A stretch of DNA of 64,000 nt, taken from positions 1-64,000 of the forward strand of contig CAZRXY010000096.1 of NCBI GenBank assembly GCA_964604155.1, given 5' to 3'. Under the pieces are notes generated by a model, which was not told where the DNA came from, did not search any database, and saw only the letters and a program-made list of their open reading frames with translations. A program made the translations under genes and the position numbers. The DNA comes from Stygibacter sp964604155 (lineage in GTDB: Bacteria; Cloacimonadota; Cloacimonadia; Cloacimonadales; TCS61). Positions 7,158-17,635 of the stretch are shown here, one piece after another. Every line of letters begins with the position of its first letter. Positions within the stretch are counted from its first letter, which is position 1.

Positions 7158-10100
7158 TTATTTTTTGTGGGTTTCTATACTAATAGGAGAAGAAATTATC
7201 CTCCCGGGAACCTGCCTTGGTTCGCAGGGGAAATGATCTATAATACCCACTATATATTGAACGATCAGAGAGGCATCATAAGCCTCCATATTGCCATTAC
7301 CATCCACGTCTCCGAGGTAGAATCTCCAATCTTCCCATGGTCTGGGGTCTATATCCGGGATAGGATCAAGCCCTACGAAATATTGAAGAATAATGGCAGC
7401 ATCAAAGGCATCTACTACAGAGCTTTCATTGACATCTGCGAAATGTATTTCACCATCATACCAGGTAGAGGCAGTATTAGAGGGCAGAGTTTCGCCGCTT
7501 TCGGTATAGAAAGCCGTAACGTAATAGCTGTACTCACCAGGCAGATAGGGTTCATGCAGATATGATAGTTCTACTGAATCGCCGGCTAAAACAGGATTAC
7601 CATTATTAAAAGCACAATAGATATTAAAGTAATCAATTTCACGAGACAGACGGCGGGTTTCCTCAGGGCTAAGCTCCCATTCTAATAGAATGCCATTTTC
7701 CTGGGCAGAAACTGTAAGATTTTCGGGAGAAGGAATATAGCCCAGGACAATATTTTGCTGTGTGATCTGAGTCTCTATAACCTGCAGATTTTCTACCACA
7801 AAATCATCAAAACCAGCCAGAGTAGCTGTGAGAGTATATATACCAGGAGCCAGAATCACACTGTATTCCCCATAGATATTAGGATGCACTATCTGGTTTG
7901 CGATAGAGATGGATACATCTTCAACATTTCCTGGACCATTGATTATCACATTACCACTCACATAACCGAGAGGCTCCATACTTACGCCTTCTATAAGCAC
8001 ATTATCAATATACCAGTAATTAATATTATAAGAATTACCGGAGAATGTGAAGGCAAAATAGAAATTTGGCGAGCCTACATCAGAATTGCTGATATTAACG
8101 CTGCTGAGGGTAGCTCCCTGATTCTGCGGTTGATAACTGGCAGCAGTCTGCCAGGTAGAGCCATTTGAGGAGGTTTCCACGAGCAGAGAATAGGTGCCGC
8201 TAAAGTGATTAACGTTTTGCCGGAAGGACAGGTCAAGCTCGCTGGAGCCGGAAGTAGAGAAAGGCCCGCAAACCAGTCTTTGGGTTCCGGTGACCGATGG
8301 GCTCCAATTGAACCTTGCTTCCGGCGCAGAGCCACCGGCATTTGAGGAATTATTGCTACCCCAGTTCTGTCCACTCACGAACCAGCCATCAGGAGGGAAA
8401 GTTCCCGAAAAATCTTCATCAATCAGGACAGGTATCTGGCTGATCACAAAGCTGAAACTCCCTTCTGCGGAGTAGTTTTGCCCCGCTGCCAGAGACCAGT
8501 TTATCGTGGCAGCATGCCCGGCAGGAGAATTTATGGCTGCGGAGAAACTAAATATCCCGCTGGCAGTATTGCCACCCGGGATTAAGCCCGGCATCGTGAC
8601 ATCATTATTTATGGTAAGGTAAGGATCATTTGTAGAAAGCGTAATCTGAGCATTATAAACAGGTGCTCCGCCATTATTGAGGAAGTTAACAAGCACATCT
8701 GCAGTTTCACCCGGATCAAGAATATTATCCACTCCGTCATTGACCATATAATCCAGAAATCCCAGATCGGGCGCATTAAGAACGATCTGCGTCAATAATT
8801 GCCACTCGCCGTCATTACAGGAAATATTAATTGTGAAAGGAGCCAGATGCCCATCAGGCGCATTATTATCTACTGTGAGGTGGAAAGGTGTAAGATTTGC
8901 CGCCATATTACCAGCGGGAATATCGGGATATGAGCTGAAATTTGAAGTCAAAGTAATCCAGGGATCAGAAGATTCCACCAAAACGGTAACATTGCCGGCA
9001 ACATCAGAGCCAATATTACTGAGCACGAGGTCAAAATCAATACTTTCGCCATAGTCTGCCTGACCATTGCCATTTTCATCATCCAGAATAATGCTTCCAA
9101 GAGTGAGATACGCCCCATCCGGCGGTATGGGCATAGTTGTAAAAAGTATAGCAGATTGATTTGTGATTGGTCTTGCAGCGGTGGGATAGCTATTATTGAA
9201 AGTGTATTCCAGTCCAATCAAGCCGCTTGGATCTTCAAGCCCTACTGTGCAGTATTGACCATGATTCGCCCGATATGAGCCTTGATTCACATTATTGAAA
9301 ACCTTGTATTGGATTTTTATCATACTATCCATTGTACTTGTGGGATAAAAATTTGCGTCATAGAGTACAATCTGGAATGTTTCTTCTGCTGCGCCAACCT
9401 CGTTCTGAAAGTGATCCCACTCAATAATAAAATAGTGCATACTGGGATCATAATAGGTGTATATGCCACCGGAACTGCCATTATAGATATCGTCCCAGAA
9501 AGCAGCTATCATAGGTGAAGGGCCAAGAACATCGGGGAGATGCCAGTTCATAAATGATTTGTTTTGAGTGCCGCCGGGAGCTATCCACCCGGCAGTGGCA
9601 ACTGTGAACATAGAGTAATTTTGTCCGTAGAAATTAAAGGTGAACCCGGGCGGGAAATTTATATCGGCTATTTCACAATTATCGCTATTGGTAGATATCC
9701 CCACTGCACTGCCGTTACCTCCCAGACTGGGATTGATTTCTATCCAGTCATAAGTGGGAGCCTGCAGATAATCTGTATCTTCTTCATCATAGCACAGGTA
9801 ACCATAGGCATCAGGTCCCAGAGGATCATTCACGGTTACAGTTCCCACATCTATGCTGAAGTGAACAGTTTGATTAAAGCCTTCGTCATTAGTGAGCAGG
9901 ATATCAAAAGGTATCATTGTGCCTGGAATTGCAGTGCTGTTAAGGGAGACAGCCCAGCGGTTCTGAGAATTATCACCGTAGCTTCCTGGAGCAATATTGG
10001 CGAATTCTGCTGAGGCATTATCGATCTGAAGGAAGGGATTTGCCGTGGAGAGCAGAGCCTGAAGGATGCCGGAATCTGTATGCCCAAGATTATGCAATTG

Positions 10101-12527
10101 CACAGAAAGCTCGGCTGATTCACCCGGATCTAAAACTGAGCCCACATTATACAAGGTGTATTCATCATGAGAGAGTCTGGGGGCTTGCACTATCAGCTCC
10201 AGAATATCATAAAATTCTTGTCCGTTTGAGGAGATAATCACATTTAATATGATGCTAAAATTATCAATAATCGCAGGATCAAAGTAGATGATAAAGCTTT
10301 CCTCACCTGGGATTTCTGCTCCTGGTGCGATATTTTGATAGGAAACCTCATCCAGAATGATATTTACCAGCGGTTGAGAACATTCTATGGAAGCTGTGAT
10401 ATCAGAGGCAGTTTGAGAGCCGGAATTGTTTATGAGGATATCGAGCTCAATCGTCTCCCCATTATTAATAATAGAATTATTATTACCGGAAGAATTCCCC
10501 AGATTATCATCATCAATGATATAATTACGCGGGTTAAGCTGCACATCTTGAGCAGAAATATTAAATGTGTCCTGGAACGACCTGTAATCCTGGGCTGTGA
10601 CTGTGATAGTTACTTCTCCACTTTGATTATTATCAAGTGGCAGCCAGATTTGTCCTTCTGTATCAGTGTATCCGGTAGCAAAAATATCATCATCACCCAT
10701 AAGAATTGTCACCCAGGCATCTTCAACAGGGAAACCCTGAGCGTCTAAGACGGAAACCGGCATATTGAGAGTGCCCAAACCAACCTCATTGGGATACATC
10801 ACATTAAGCTCCTGAGGAAAGCCGGTATAAAGCGTAACGCTTGGATCACCCATAAGGTTGTTCCAGTGAGAAAAAATATTTACCTGATTATTTGGATTTT
10901 GGGGATAATTAAGGAAAAGTTTATATTTTCCATTCACTAAAGCTCCACCGGCGGAGAAGATATCCAGATTAAAAAGTGCTTCGTAGATACCAGCCGTAAC
11001 GCAATTATTAAAGCAGGTATGAGTGCCGGAAGTAGCAGTTCCCACCGCAGCAATGGCACCTTTGGGGTTTGATGAAGTCCCCGCACGGGCAAAAACTTCA
11101 CTAGTGGCAGTACCGGCAAAATTTCCGGTACTGCAGGTGAGTATAGTTACAAATGGCAACATCCAGCCATTATATAGATTATTAATATTAGTGATGCCAA
11201 ATCCACTCATCCCAATATAGCCGCGATAACAGAAATGCAGGGTACCGGCATTGATTGCAGAGCTCATCTGAGAAGCAAAACTCCCAGAGAAAATCTCATT
11301 ATAAGAGAACTGAGGATTATAATCCTGGGATAATTCCTGAACGTAACGACAGGTAGAAATGGTCGAAGGTCCCGAAGAAGATGGGTCACCCACGAGAGTG
11401 ATATTTTCAAGCCAGTTTTCGTTAACTGTATAGGGAGATTTTTCATAATTGATAGATTTTGCAATAAGGGTCTGCAATTCGGTTATCGTGCCGTAGGGCA
11501 TTCTGCCCAAGAATACATCTGCCAGAACATCACCACCGGCAAGCTGGCTGTAAGGCTGGTCACCTTCGCCATTATACCAGCTCCAGGTCTCTATCCAGGT
11601 GGGAATATTATAGCTGCCTCCAACATCGCCGGCTAAAATCACGTATTCAGGTCTGTTCAGCCAGGTATTATAGGCATTTTGTATATAGTTCTTTATGGCG
11701 GTATTTGTGCTGCCGGTTTCGGCAAGACTGGCAGTGTGAATTTCAAAGCCGCGTTCGTGCTTCCAGTCCGTGAGATAAGCCAGATTAGCAGCAACCTGCG
11801 TATTTGCCGGATGAATCACCAGAATACAGGGTTGCTGAAATTCATCGCGGGAGGCAGTGAGCTCATAATTAATGATGTGAGCTTTATAAAAGGGCAAAAA
11901 CGCCTTCGAGATATTGGCGTGGGAGATTAGTTCATTAGCAGCAGTTTGACGAGACATAGATATTTGAATAGAAAATTCCTCCGTGATAATAAGCTTTTTC
12001 GTCACTGGATCATACCGGAATGGACACACAGTAACAGGCACTATCCTGATATCTCTCATAATGGCGGGTTCACCAATAAATACCTGCGTCTCGGGGAAGA
12101 TGCTGCCGGATCTGTAATATTCTTCATTCTTGGTAAAAATATCGCGATACGGTTCACTTTCTATCTGCAATTCCTGACGCGGATATATCTCCACATCACT
12201 GATAGCAGAGAATTCCGAAGCAGAAAAATTTAGGTGGGGCGTACCCTGGGGAGAAATCGCCACTAAAGTGGTGAAAACCGGAAGGTCAGGCAGCCCGATT
12301 TGCAAGAGGTCTCCCTCCTGAGGATGAGTAATATGCAGATACTCATTTCCTTCTTTTTGCAGAACTTCCAGATCATAGCCGTCAAGCTTGAATTCCAGTT
12401 CTGTATTGCTTCGATCGGAAGCAGGACAATAAAAGAGCTTAGTTTCATGATCAGCAAGATTTATCCAAGCTGCATCTAAGCTGAAGATAAGCAGGATGAT
12501 ACTCAATAGGCATAAAGATTTTTTCAC
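7158..12527 (-). CDS. giant secreted C25 (gingipain-like) peptidase-family protein with dockerin-like C-terminus
   Basis: A 1789-residue protein with a signal peptide (KKSLCLLSIILLIFSLDAA) and a GTG start preceded by GGAGG. In order: a propeptide-like region (20-200), a Peptidase_C25-like core (about 225-545, with ILAGDVGGSYNIPTW, LGRMPYGTI, TLVGDPS and TCSTGNFAG with Cys465), CARDB/Ig-like repeats (about 555-1290), a jellyroll adhesin-type domain (about 1380-1530, DEDFSGTFPPDGW), a carboxypeptidase-regulatory-like beta domain, an FnIII-like domain and two dockerin-like motifs (ADVNESSVVDAFDAAIILQY; GDVDGNGNMEAYDASLIVQY). Where gingipains have the catalytic GH, this protein reads YRGYIGMSGF (about 434-443), so the His is missing. 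It lacks the NYPNPFNP sorting domain of its upstream partner, 20 bases away in the same transcript. Confidence 0.85.
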   Translation of the reverse strand: MKKSLCLLSIILLIFSLDAAWINLADHETKLFYCPASDRSNTELEFKLDGYDLEVLQKEGNEYLHITHPQEGDLLQIGLPDLPVFTTLVAISPQGTPHLNFSASEFSAISDVEIYPRQELQIESEPYRDIFTKNEEYYRSGSIFPETQVFIGEPAIMRDIRIVPVTVCPFRYDPVTKKLIITEEFSIQISMSRQTAANELISHANISKAFLPFYKAHIINYELTASRDEFQQPCILVIHPANTQVAANLAYLTDWKHERGFEIHTASLAETGSTNTAIKNYIQNAYNTWLNRPEYVILAGDVGGSYNIPTWIETWSWYNGEGDQPYSQLAGGDVLADVFLGRMPYGTITELQTLIAKSINYEKSPYTVNENWLENITLVGDPSSSGPSTISTCRYVQELSQDYNPQFSYNEIFSGSFASQMSSAINAGTLHFCYRGYIGMSGFGITNINNLYNGWMLPFVTILTCSTGNFAGTATSEVFARAGTSSNPKGAIAAVGTATSGTHTCFNNCVTAGIYEALFNLDIFSAGGALVNGKYKLFLNYPQNPNNQVNIFSHWNNLMGDPSVTLYTGFPQELNVMYPNEVGLGTLNMPVSVLDAQGFPVEDAWVTILMGDDDIFATGYTDTEGQIWLPLDNNQSGEVTITVTAQDYRSFQDTFNISAQDVQLNPRNYIIDDDNLGNSSGNNNSIINNGETIELDILINNSGSQTASDITASIECSQPLVNIILDEVSYQNIAPGAEIPGEESFIIYFDPAIIDNFSIILNVIISSNGQEFYDILELIVQAPRLSHDEYTLYNVGSVLDPGESAELSVQLHNLGHTDSGILQALLSTANPFLQIDNASAEFANIAPGSYGDNSQNRWAVSLNSTAIPGTMIPFDILLTNDEGFNQTVHFSIDVGTVTVNDPLGPDAYGYLCYDEEDTDYLQAPTYDWIEINPSLGGNGSAVGISTNSDNCEIADINFPPGFTFNFYGQNYSMFTVATAGWIAPGGTQNKSFMNWHLPDVLGPSPMIAAFWDDIYNGSSGGIYTYYDPSMHYFIIEWDHFQNEVGAAEETFQIVLYDANFYPTSTMDSMIKIQYKVFNNVNQGSYRANHGQYCTVGLEDPSGLIGLEYTFNNSYPTAARPITNQSAILFTTMPIPPDGAYLTLGSIILDDENGNGQADYGESIDFDLVLSNIGSDVAGNVTVLVESSDPWITLTSNFSSYPDIPAGNMAANLTPFHLTVDNNAPDGHLAPFTINISCNDGEWQLLTQIVLNAPDLGFLDYMVNDGVDNILDPGETADVLVNFLNNGGAPVYNAQITLSTNDPYLTINNDVTMPGLIPGGNTASGIFSFSAAINSPAGHAATINWSLAAGQNYSAEGSFSFVISQIPVLIDEDFSGTFPPDGWFVSGQNWGSNNSSNAGGSAPEARFNWSPSVTGTQRLVCGPFSTSGSSELDLSFRQNVNHFSGTYSLLVETSSNGSTWQTAASYQPQNQGATLSSVNISNSDVGSPNFYFAFTFSGNSYNINYWYIDNVLIEGVSMEPLGYVSGNVIINGPGNVEDVSISIANQIVHPNIYGEYSVILAPGIYTLTATLAGFDDFVVENLQVIETQITQQNIVLGYIPSPENLTVSAQENGILLEWELSPEETRRLSREIDYFNIYCAFNNGNPVLAGDSVELSYLHEPYLPGEYSYYVTAFYTESGETLPSNTASTWYDGEIHFADVNESSVVDAFDAAIILQYFVGLDPIPDIDPRPWEDWRFYLGDVDGNGNMEAYDASLIVQYIVGIIDHFPCEPRQVPGRIISSPISIETHKK

Positions 12528-12547
12528 AAATCCTCCATTTGGTTTTG

Positions 12548-15500
12548 TTATTTTATTAAAAGCATTTTTCGTTTGGCAAGATAATCATCTGCAATACGGC
12601 AGGTATAGAAATAGATACCGCTGGCAAAACCATCCGCATTCCAGATAAGATAGTGATTACCCGCATCATAAATGGTATCTGTGAGTTTTTCCACAATCTG
12701 TCCTCTGATATTATAGATTCTTATCTCCACTGATGTATTATCTTCTTTCACACTGAAGGCAATATTCGTCTGAGGGTTAAAAGGATTGGGATAATTACCC
12801 CTGAGCTCATTGACCATTATTATATCATTATCACCGGTAGTCACGGCACCAAAATCATAAGTGAGCTCAGTCCAGTTATCATTGTTAATCTGGATCAGAA
12901 AATTTTCCAAACCCGGATCACTGCCCATGGTTACTGGGATTCTGGCAATTAGCTCATTATCTTCATAGGCATTTGCTCTGCAGCAGGAGAACATCCAGCC
13001 TTCGGGATTCCAGGCAAATAGCACATCTTGAGGATCAATAATTTCCGGTTCACCCAGGCTTACACTTTCCAGACCGGAAGCCATGAGCGATAGCGCATAT
13101 ATACCCTCTTCAGCAATGAGATCAAAATACAATATATCTCCCTCATTAGTGCAATCCATCCTGATAGCCGTATCAGGCAGATTAACAGGGTCTCCATTCT
13201 GAGCAGGAAATTCATCAATTATGCCCACCACATACTGCAGGATCAATGAACCGTCAAAGGCTTCAATAAAATTATTATTATCCACATCGGCAGCTTCAAG
13301 ACGTTCAATTTCCCAGGGAACAGGATCAATTTCCGGTAAGGGGTCAAGACCTACTATATACTGTAATACGCATGAGGCATCGTAAGAATCAACTATCTGC
13401 GAACTGTCCACATCACCATAAATAATCCCGGTACCAATACTTAGAGTTACTGGGATTATCAAGGTCTGATTGAGCGGGTCATTGGTATTAAAAATAAGAT
13501 CACAGTGATAAACAGCAGCAGTCAATTCGTCTGTGGCAGCGGTTATAAGGAGATTTTGCTCATCATTCATCAATATCTCGCCATTTGTTTCAGATATTTG
13601 AAGCCAATCTACTACTTTGCGGATTCCAATTGCCAGACCCTCCTCCAGATAATCATCATCATAAACAATCTGAAGTGCATGAAAAGCATCTGCATCTTGA
13701 AGTCCTATTGTGCAGGTGTCCATATCTCCGCTGAGCGAGTTATACTGGAACTTGATCTCTCCGGTTTCATAGATGATCACTTCAAAATCATAGGTACCAT
13801 TATAGCTGCCAGGATAATGGATAACGTTATGAAACATCACTACGAGGTGATCAGAAAAATTTTGATAATAAACCGTGCCGCCGCCATTTCCACCAATAGC
13901 AGGATAAAGGTCATCCCAGAACGGCATAATCGCAGCCCGCGGAGCATCCTCGTCCGGCAATGATGAATTCGACCAGGCAGTATTATCGGAAGCAAAACCT
14001 ATCCAGCCATTGGCATTGATGATAAATTCATCATAATCCGTGCCATAATAATTAAAACTGAAGCCAATAGGCAATGGCGAAGTACCCTCATCATTATGTG
14101 GAAATGATACCGCAGTGCCCTCGCCGGATATATCTATCCAGTCAAATTCAATGTCGCCCATGTCGTTGCTGTCCATCCACATATAGCCATATCCATCAGG
14201 ACCACCGCTATCTCGGCTGTCATGATAATTCTTTGTAATACTCCAAAGCAGATTCTCTTCCCCGGCATTAGATATATTTATAGTCGCATATCCGGTCTCT
14301 CCCTCTTCCAAAATAATGCTCAGCTCTTCGATATCAAGCACCATCACTGCAGGATCCGGTATGCCTATCGCAGGAAATATTATGTAATCCAGCCAGGCAC
14401 AATCAGAACCGCTGGAAACATAAACATCCTTCTCATATCGCCATAAAAGATTATGCTCTCCCTGCTCTACCATAAATCCCGCCTGCGCCCAGGGTATTTC
14501 CCCAGACCACGAACCCATTTCTACACCATCGATATAGAAGCGAAGAAAGTCGTAGCCAGCTTCTGAAGATACACGATACATAAAACTTATCTCACTATTA
14601 AATAGTACATTTATATTGATTGATAGAATGCTGTTCTGGCTGTTACCTATTGAACCAGATTTTGCACTGTAAGACCCTTCATAAGCCAGAGTATTAATTA
14701 TCCAATCCGCATTGCCACTAAATTCCCAGTCAAAACTGGAAAAATCACCGGTTTCAAAATCTTCTACTATCAAACCTACTGATTCCGTTATTTCTTCTGT
14801 AAATGAATAATTATCCGCATTGCAAATGAGAGTCAGATGCACCGGAGTGCCAATCTCGATATCTGTACCCACAATAACCGTAAAAACTCCGGTGGCATTG
14901 CCGTTTGCAGATATCAGACCAAGATTACATACCGGATTTTCAATAACAAGCTCAGGATTAGCAGATATAAACTGGAGACTGGCAAAGGGTGAGTCGCTTT
15001 GACCAATATTAAGAATCTCAATTGTGACTTCAGCAATTTCTCCAGGATCCAGAATGCCGTCATTATCTCCATTATAGCTGTCATCTATAGAAATCCCGCC
15101 ATAAATCAGATCAGGTGCGTTCACATTGATCTGAAAGTATGATACCCATTCAAACTGATCATCACCACTTACTGTCAAAGTGAAATTTACCTGATGCTGG
15201 TCTGGTATTGCATCGCTGATCATAAAACATACCGCTGCCGGGAGATCAATGATAGTCTCAGCAGTGATCGTGCCAATTTCCTCTTCCGCATCAATAAATG
15301 TGATATATTCATCTTGAGTGCTTAGTGTGAGACTTGTGTTCTCTGCATCAAAATTACCCACATTATTAAGCTGCAAATCTAATGAAATAGTCTCTCCATA
15401 ATCCGGCAGACCATCACCATTACCAGCAGTATCATCCAGAGTATGCCCTTGATAAACCACGTATGGCTGATCAGATACTACTATGATCATACTCTCATAA

Positions 15501-17527
15501 CGATTATAATTATGAGCAATAATCGATACGGCAAGCGGAGCAGGATTAGAGACAGGATTCTCCAGTTCAAGATTTATCATACCATTAAAATCTGTTATTC
15601 CCCTCCCTAATAATTCGCCATTCTGTAAAACTGCCACCCTCGCTTCAGCTACATCCGTTTGAATATTTATCTGGCTTACTCCAATTGAAACCGAAGCCGG
15701 GATAATTACATTCAACTCCTCCGGCAAATCCGTCCAGATATCCAGAGAGGGATCACCAAACAGGTTCGTTTGATAGCAAACCCAGCGCATATTGCTATTA
15801 GTTTGCATATAGCTTACATTATCTTCATGAGAAAAGCTGTTTACATCTCCAATCTTGAAAATATCCTCTCCAAATATACCGTGAAAAAACATGCGGTCAT
15901 AATACTGAGACGAACTGTTCGTTCCACCAGGCATATACCAGCCGTAGCGTGAATTGGCTATACAGGCAACCTCACCTCCAGCTATTGTGCCGGTGATCAC
16001 TTCCGCAAAGCAATCTTCCGTATAATAACCATTGTAGTGATAATTATCAAAAGAACCGTTATAACAGCCCTGAGAATAGCCAATCACAAAACCTCTGGTG
16101 ATGCCGTTATTGGTGAAATTGGCTGCCGTGAGATCACTGTTTTCCATTTTCATGTTATAAGTGGGACTGCTGTGTCCAAGGTGATTCAAAAGATTTATCC
16201 CTGTAGTGGAAAATTCATTAAACAGATCGTATTTATTCCAGTTACCATCGCGGTCATAGAAATAATTCACATTAAAATTGCCGGCTATCCCCGCGGTAGA
16301 GTAGCCGTCAAAATAACCGCCAGACACAATCTGGTCTTTATACGTTCCGCCATAAGTCCAGGGGCTGTTATTAAGCTCTTCCCCTACCATCACAGCTTTT
16401 TGGATATCATCTTCTACGGGTGCATTCTGATAAAGGATATGCTTATTTGTATAATTGGCAACCTCTAAGGCACTATCAACCGTCATTCTGCCAATAGAAA
16501 GCTCAGAATAAGGATCAATCTCATTCTGTTCGCCCCAGTAATTATCGCCATCATCATTCCAGTTCCCGTCTAAATTGGAAAAATACATATCCGAAGGCAA
16601 AGACGGCTCATCATCCACAGCAAAGCCTCGATGTGGCACTATTGCAGTTTCATTGGGATTGCCGGCATCACCACCCAGTATCACATAGTCTATGCCATAG
16701 ATTTGATAATAATCTATGATGCAATTGCGAACTTTTTCTGCGTTATCAACCCCGGTATAACTGGAATAAATTGATTCTGTAGTCTCAAGCGTCACCGAAT
16801 AGCCGGTAGATGTTTTATAATCCAGATATGACTGAAAAGAAGCCGCCAGACTGCTGCTGGTGATTATAAGCAAATCATAATCAATAATCCGCTCACGCAT
16901 ATAGTGATAATTTGACACAAAAGAAGGATTTTCTACTATACGGTTCAATCTGGAGATAACTTTATCACTCCCCCTGAGATTGGCTTCCAGTAGTTCGGCA
17001 TCTTCCACTCTCGCAGTTTCCAGAGATATCACGATAGATTTAACAAAACGGAGGGTACTTTTAGCAGGATTATATTCTACAGGGCAGTAGATTAGATTCG
17101 CTATACTGTGTCCACAAAGATAGCCCGTGGAATATTCGCCCAGGTTTTGGGAAGGATATTTGCCATCAAGCTGATAAATCTTCTGATCGGGAACAACCTG
17201 ATAATTATCTGGTGCTTTCTTGGAAATGGGGAACAGGCGGCTCGCTGGCTGCATGATGCCGGTCTCTATCTCGGGATAGTATTTAATGTCTATGATGTTT
17301 ACACTCACAAGCTTCTCATTCTGATTGATTAATAGATCGATACCACACCAGGGAAGGAGAGGCTCTCCTTCGTCACCTAAAGATATACAATCACCATATA
17401 CCACAGAGAGATATTCTCCATTTTGTTGAATTTGCGGATAATCAAAAGACTTGGTAAATTCCATTTCAGCCGCTGAAGACAGCACTGAGATAAGTAAAAT
17501 AAAAATAATAAATCCACTTCTTTTCAT
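12548..17527 (-). CDS. giant secreted C25 (gingipain-like) cysteine peptidase with dockerin and sorting domain
   Basis: A 1659-residue secreted protein (signal peptide RSGFIIFILLISVLSSAAE). The propeptide region (20-210) is followed by a C25 peptidase domain (about 215-610) with both catalytic residues visible: NHLGHSSP (His452) and GYSQGCYNGSFD (Cys488). Then come CARDB/Ig-like domains, a jellyroll domain (about 960-1080), a beta-propeller-like or sandwich region with DSNDMGDIEFDWIDISGEG, two dockerin-like motifs joined by a GLDPLPEIDPVPWE linker (about 1420-1480), a cohesin-like beta domain, and a C-terminal sorting domain (NYPNPFNPQTNIAFSV to KMLLIK) of the T9SS type A/FlgD-like kind. It is the first gene of a two-gene transcript with the paralogue downstream. 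Extracellular proteolysis is inferred; the cleavage specificity is unknown. Confidence 0.87.
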   Translation of the reverse strand: MKRSGFIIFILLISVLSSAAEMEFTKSFDYPQIQQNGEYLSVVYGDCISLGDEGEPLLPWCGIDLLINQNEKLVSVNIIDIKYYPEIETGIMQPASRLFPISKKAPDNYQVVPDQKIYQLDGKYPSQNLGEYSTGYLCGHSIANLIYCPVEYNPAKSTLRFVKSIVISLETARVEDAELLEANLRGSDKVISRLNRIVENPSFVSNYHYMRERIIDYDLLIITSSSLAASFQSYLDYKTSTGYSVTLETTESIYSSYTGVDNAEKVRNCIIDYYQIYGIDYVILGGDAGNPNETAIVPHRGFAVDDEPSLPSDMYFSNLDGNWNDDGDNYWGEQNEIDPYSELSIGRMTVDSALEVANYTNKHILYQNAPVEDDIQKAVMVGEELNNSPWTYGGTYKDQIVSGGYFDGYSTAGIAGNFNVNYFYDRDGNWNKYDLFNEFSTTGINLLNHLGHSSPTYNMKMENSDLTAANFTNNGITRGFVIGYSQGCYNGSFDNYHYNGYYTEDCFAEVITGTIAGGEVACIANSRYGWYMPGGTNSSSQYYDRMFFHGIFGEDIFKIGDVNSFSHEDNVSYMQTNSNMRWVCYQTNLFGDPSLDIWTDLPEELNVIIPASVSIGVSQINIQTDVAEARVAVLQNGELLGRGITDFNGMINLELENPVSNPAPLAVSIIAHNYNRYESMIIVVSDQPYVVYQGHTLDDTAGNGDGLPDYGETISLDLQLNNVGNFDAENTSLTLSTQDEYITFIDAEEEIGTITAETIIDLPAAVCFMISDAIPDQHQVNFTLTVSGDDQFEWVSYFQINVNAPDLIYGGISIDDSYNGDNDGILDPGEIAEVTIEILNIGQSDSPFASLQFISANPELVIENPVCNLGLISANGNATGVFTVIVGTDIEIGTPVHLTLICNADNYSFTEEITESVGLIVEDFETGDFSSFDWEFSGNADWIINTLAYEGSYSAKSGSIGNSQNSILSININVLFNSEISFMYRVSSEAGYDFLRFYIDGVEMGSWSGEIPWAQAGFMVEQGEHNLLWRYEKDVYVSSGSDCAWLDYIIFPAIGIPDPAVMVLDIEELSIILEEGETGYATINISNAGEENLLWSITKNYHDSRDSGGPDGYGYMWMDSNDMGDIEFDWIDISGEGTAVSFPHNDEGTSPLPIGFSFNYYGTDYDEFIINANGWIGFASDNTAWSNSSLPDEDAPRAAIMPFWDDLYPAIGGNGGGTVYYQNFSDHLVVMFHNVIHYPGSYNGTYDFEVIIYETGEIKFQYNSLSGDMDTCTIGLQDADAFHALQIVYDDDYLEEGLAIGIRKVVDWLQISETNGEILMNDEQNLLITAATDELTAAVYHCDLIFNTNDPLNQTLIIPVTLSIGTGIIYGDVDSSQIVDSYDASCVLQYIVGLDPLPEIDPVPWEIERLEAADVDNNNFIEAFDGSLILQYVVGIIDEFPAQNGDPVNLPDTAIRMDCTNEGDILYFDLIAEEGIYALSLMASGLESVSLGEPEIIDPQDVLFAWNPEGWMFSCCRANAYEDNELIARIPVTMGSDPGLENFLIQINNDNWTELTYDFGAVTTGDNDIIMVNELRGNYPNPFNPQTNIAFSVKEDNTSVEIRIYNIRGQIVEKLTDTIYDAGNHYLIWNADGFASGIYFYTCRIADDYLAKRKMLLIK

Positions 17528-17635
17528 TTTATGCTCCCTAACACTTATTTTTTCTACCCATCATCAAGCAATTTTTATTCCTAATTGAAGAATAATTATG
17601 CAAGGACGGAATAAACAGGAGGAAAAATGGTATAA

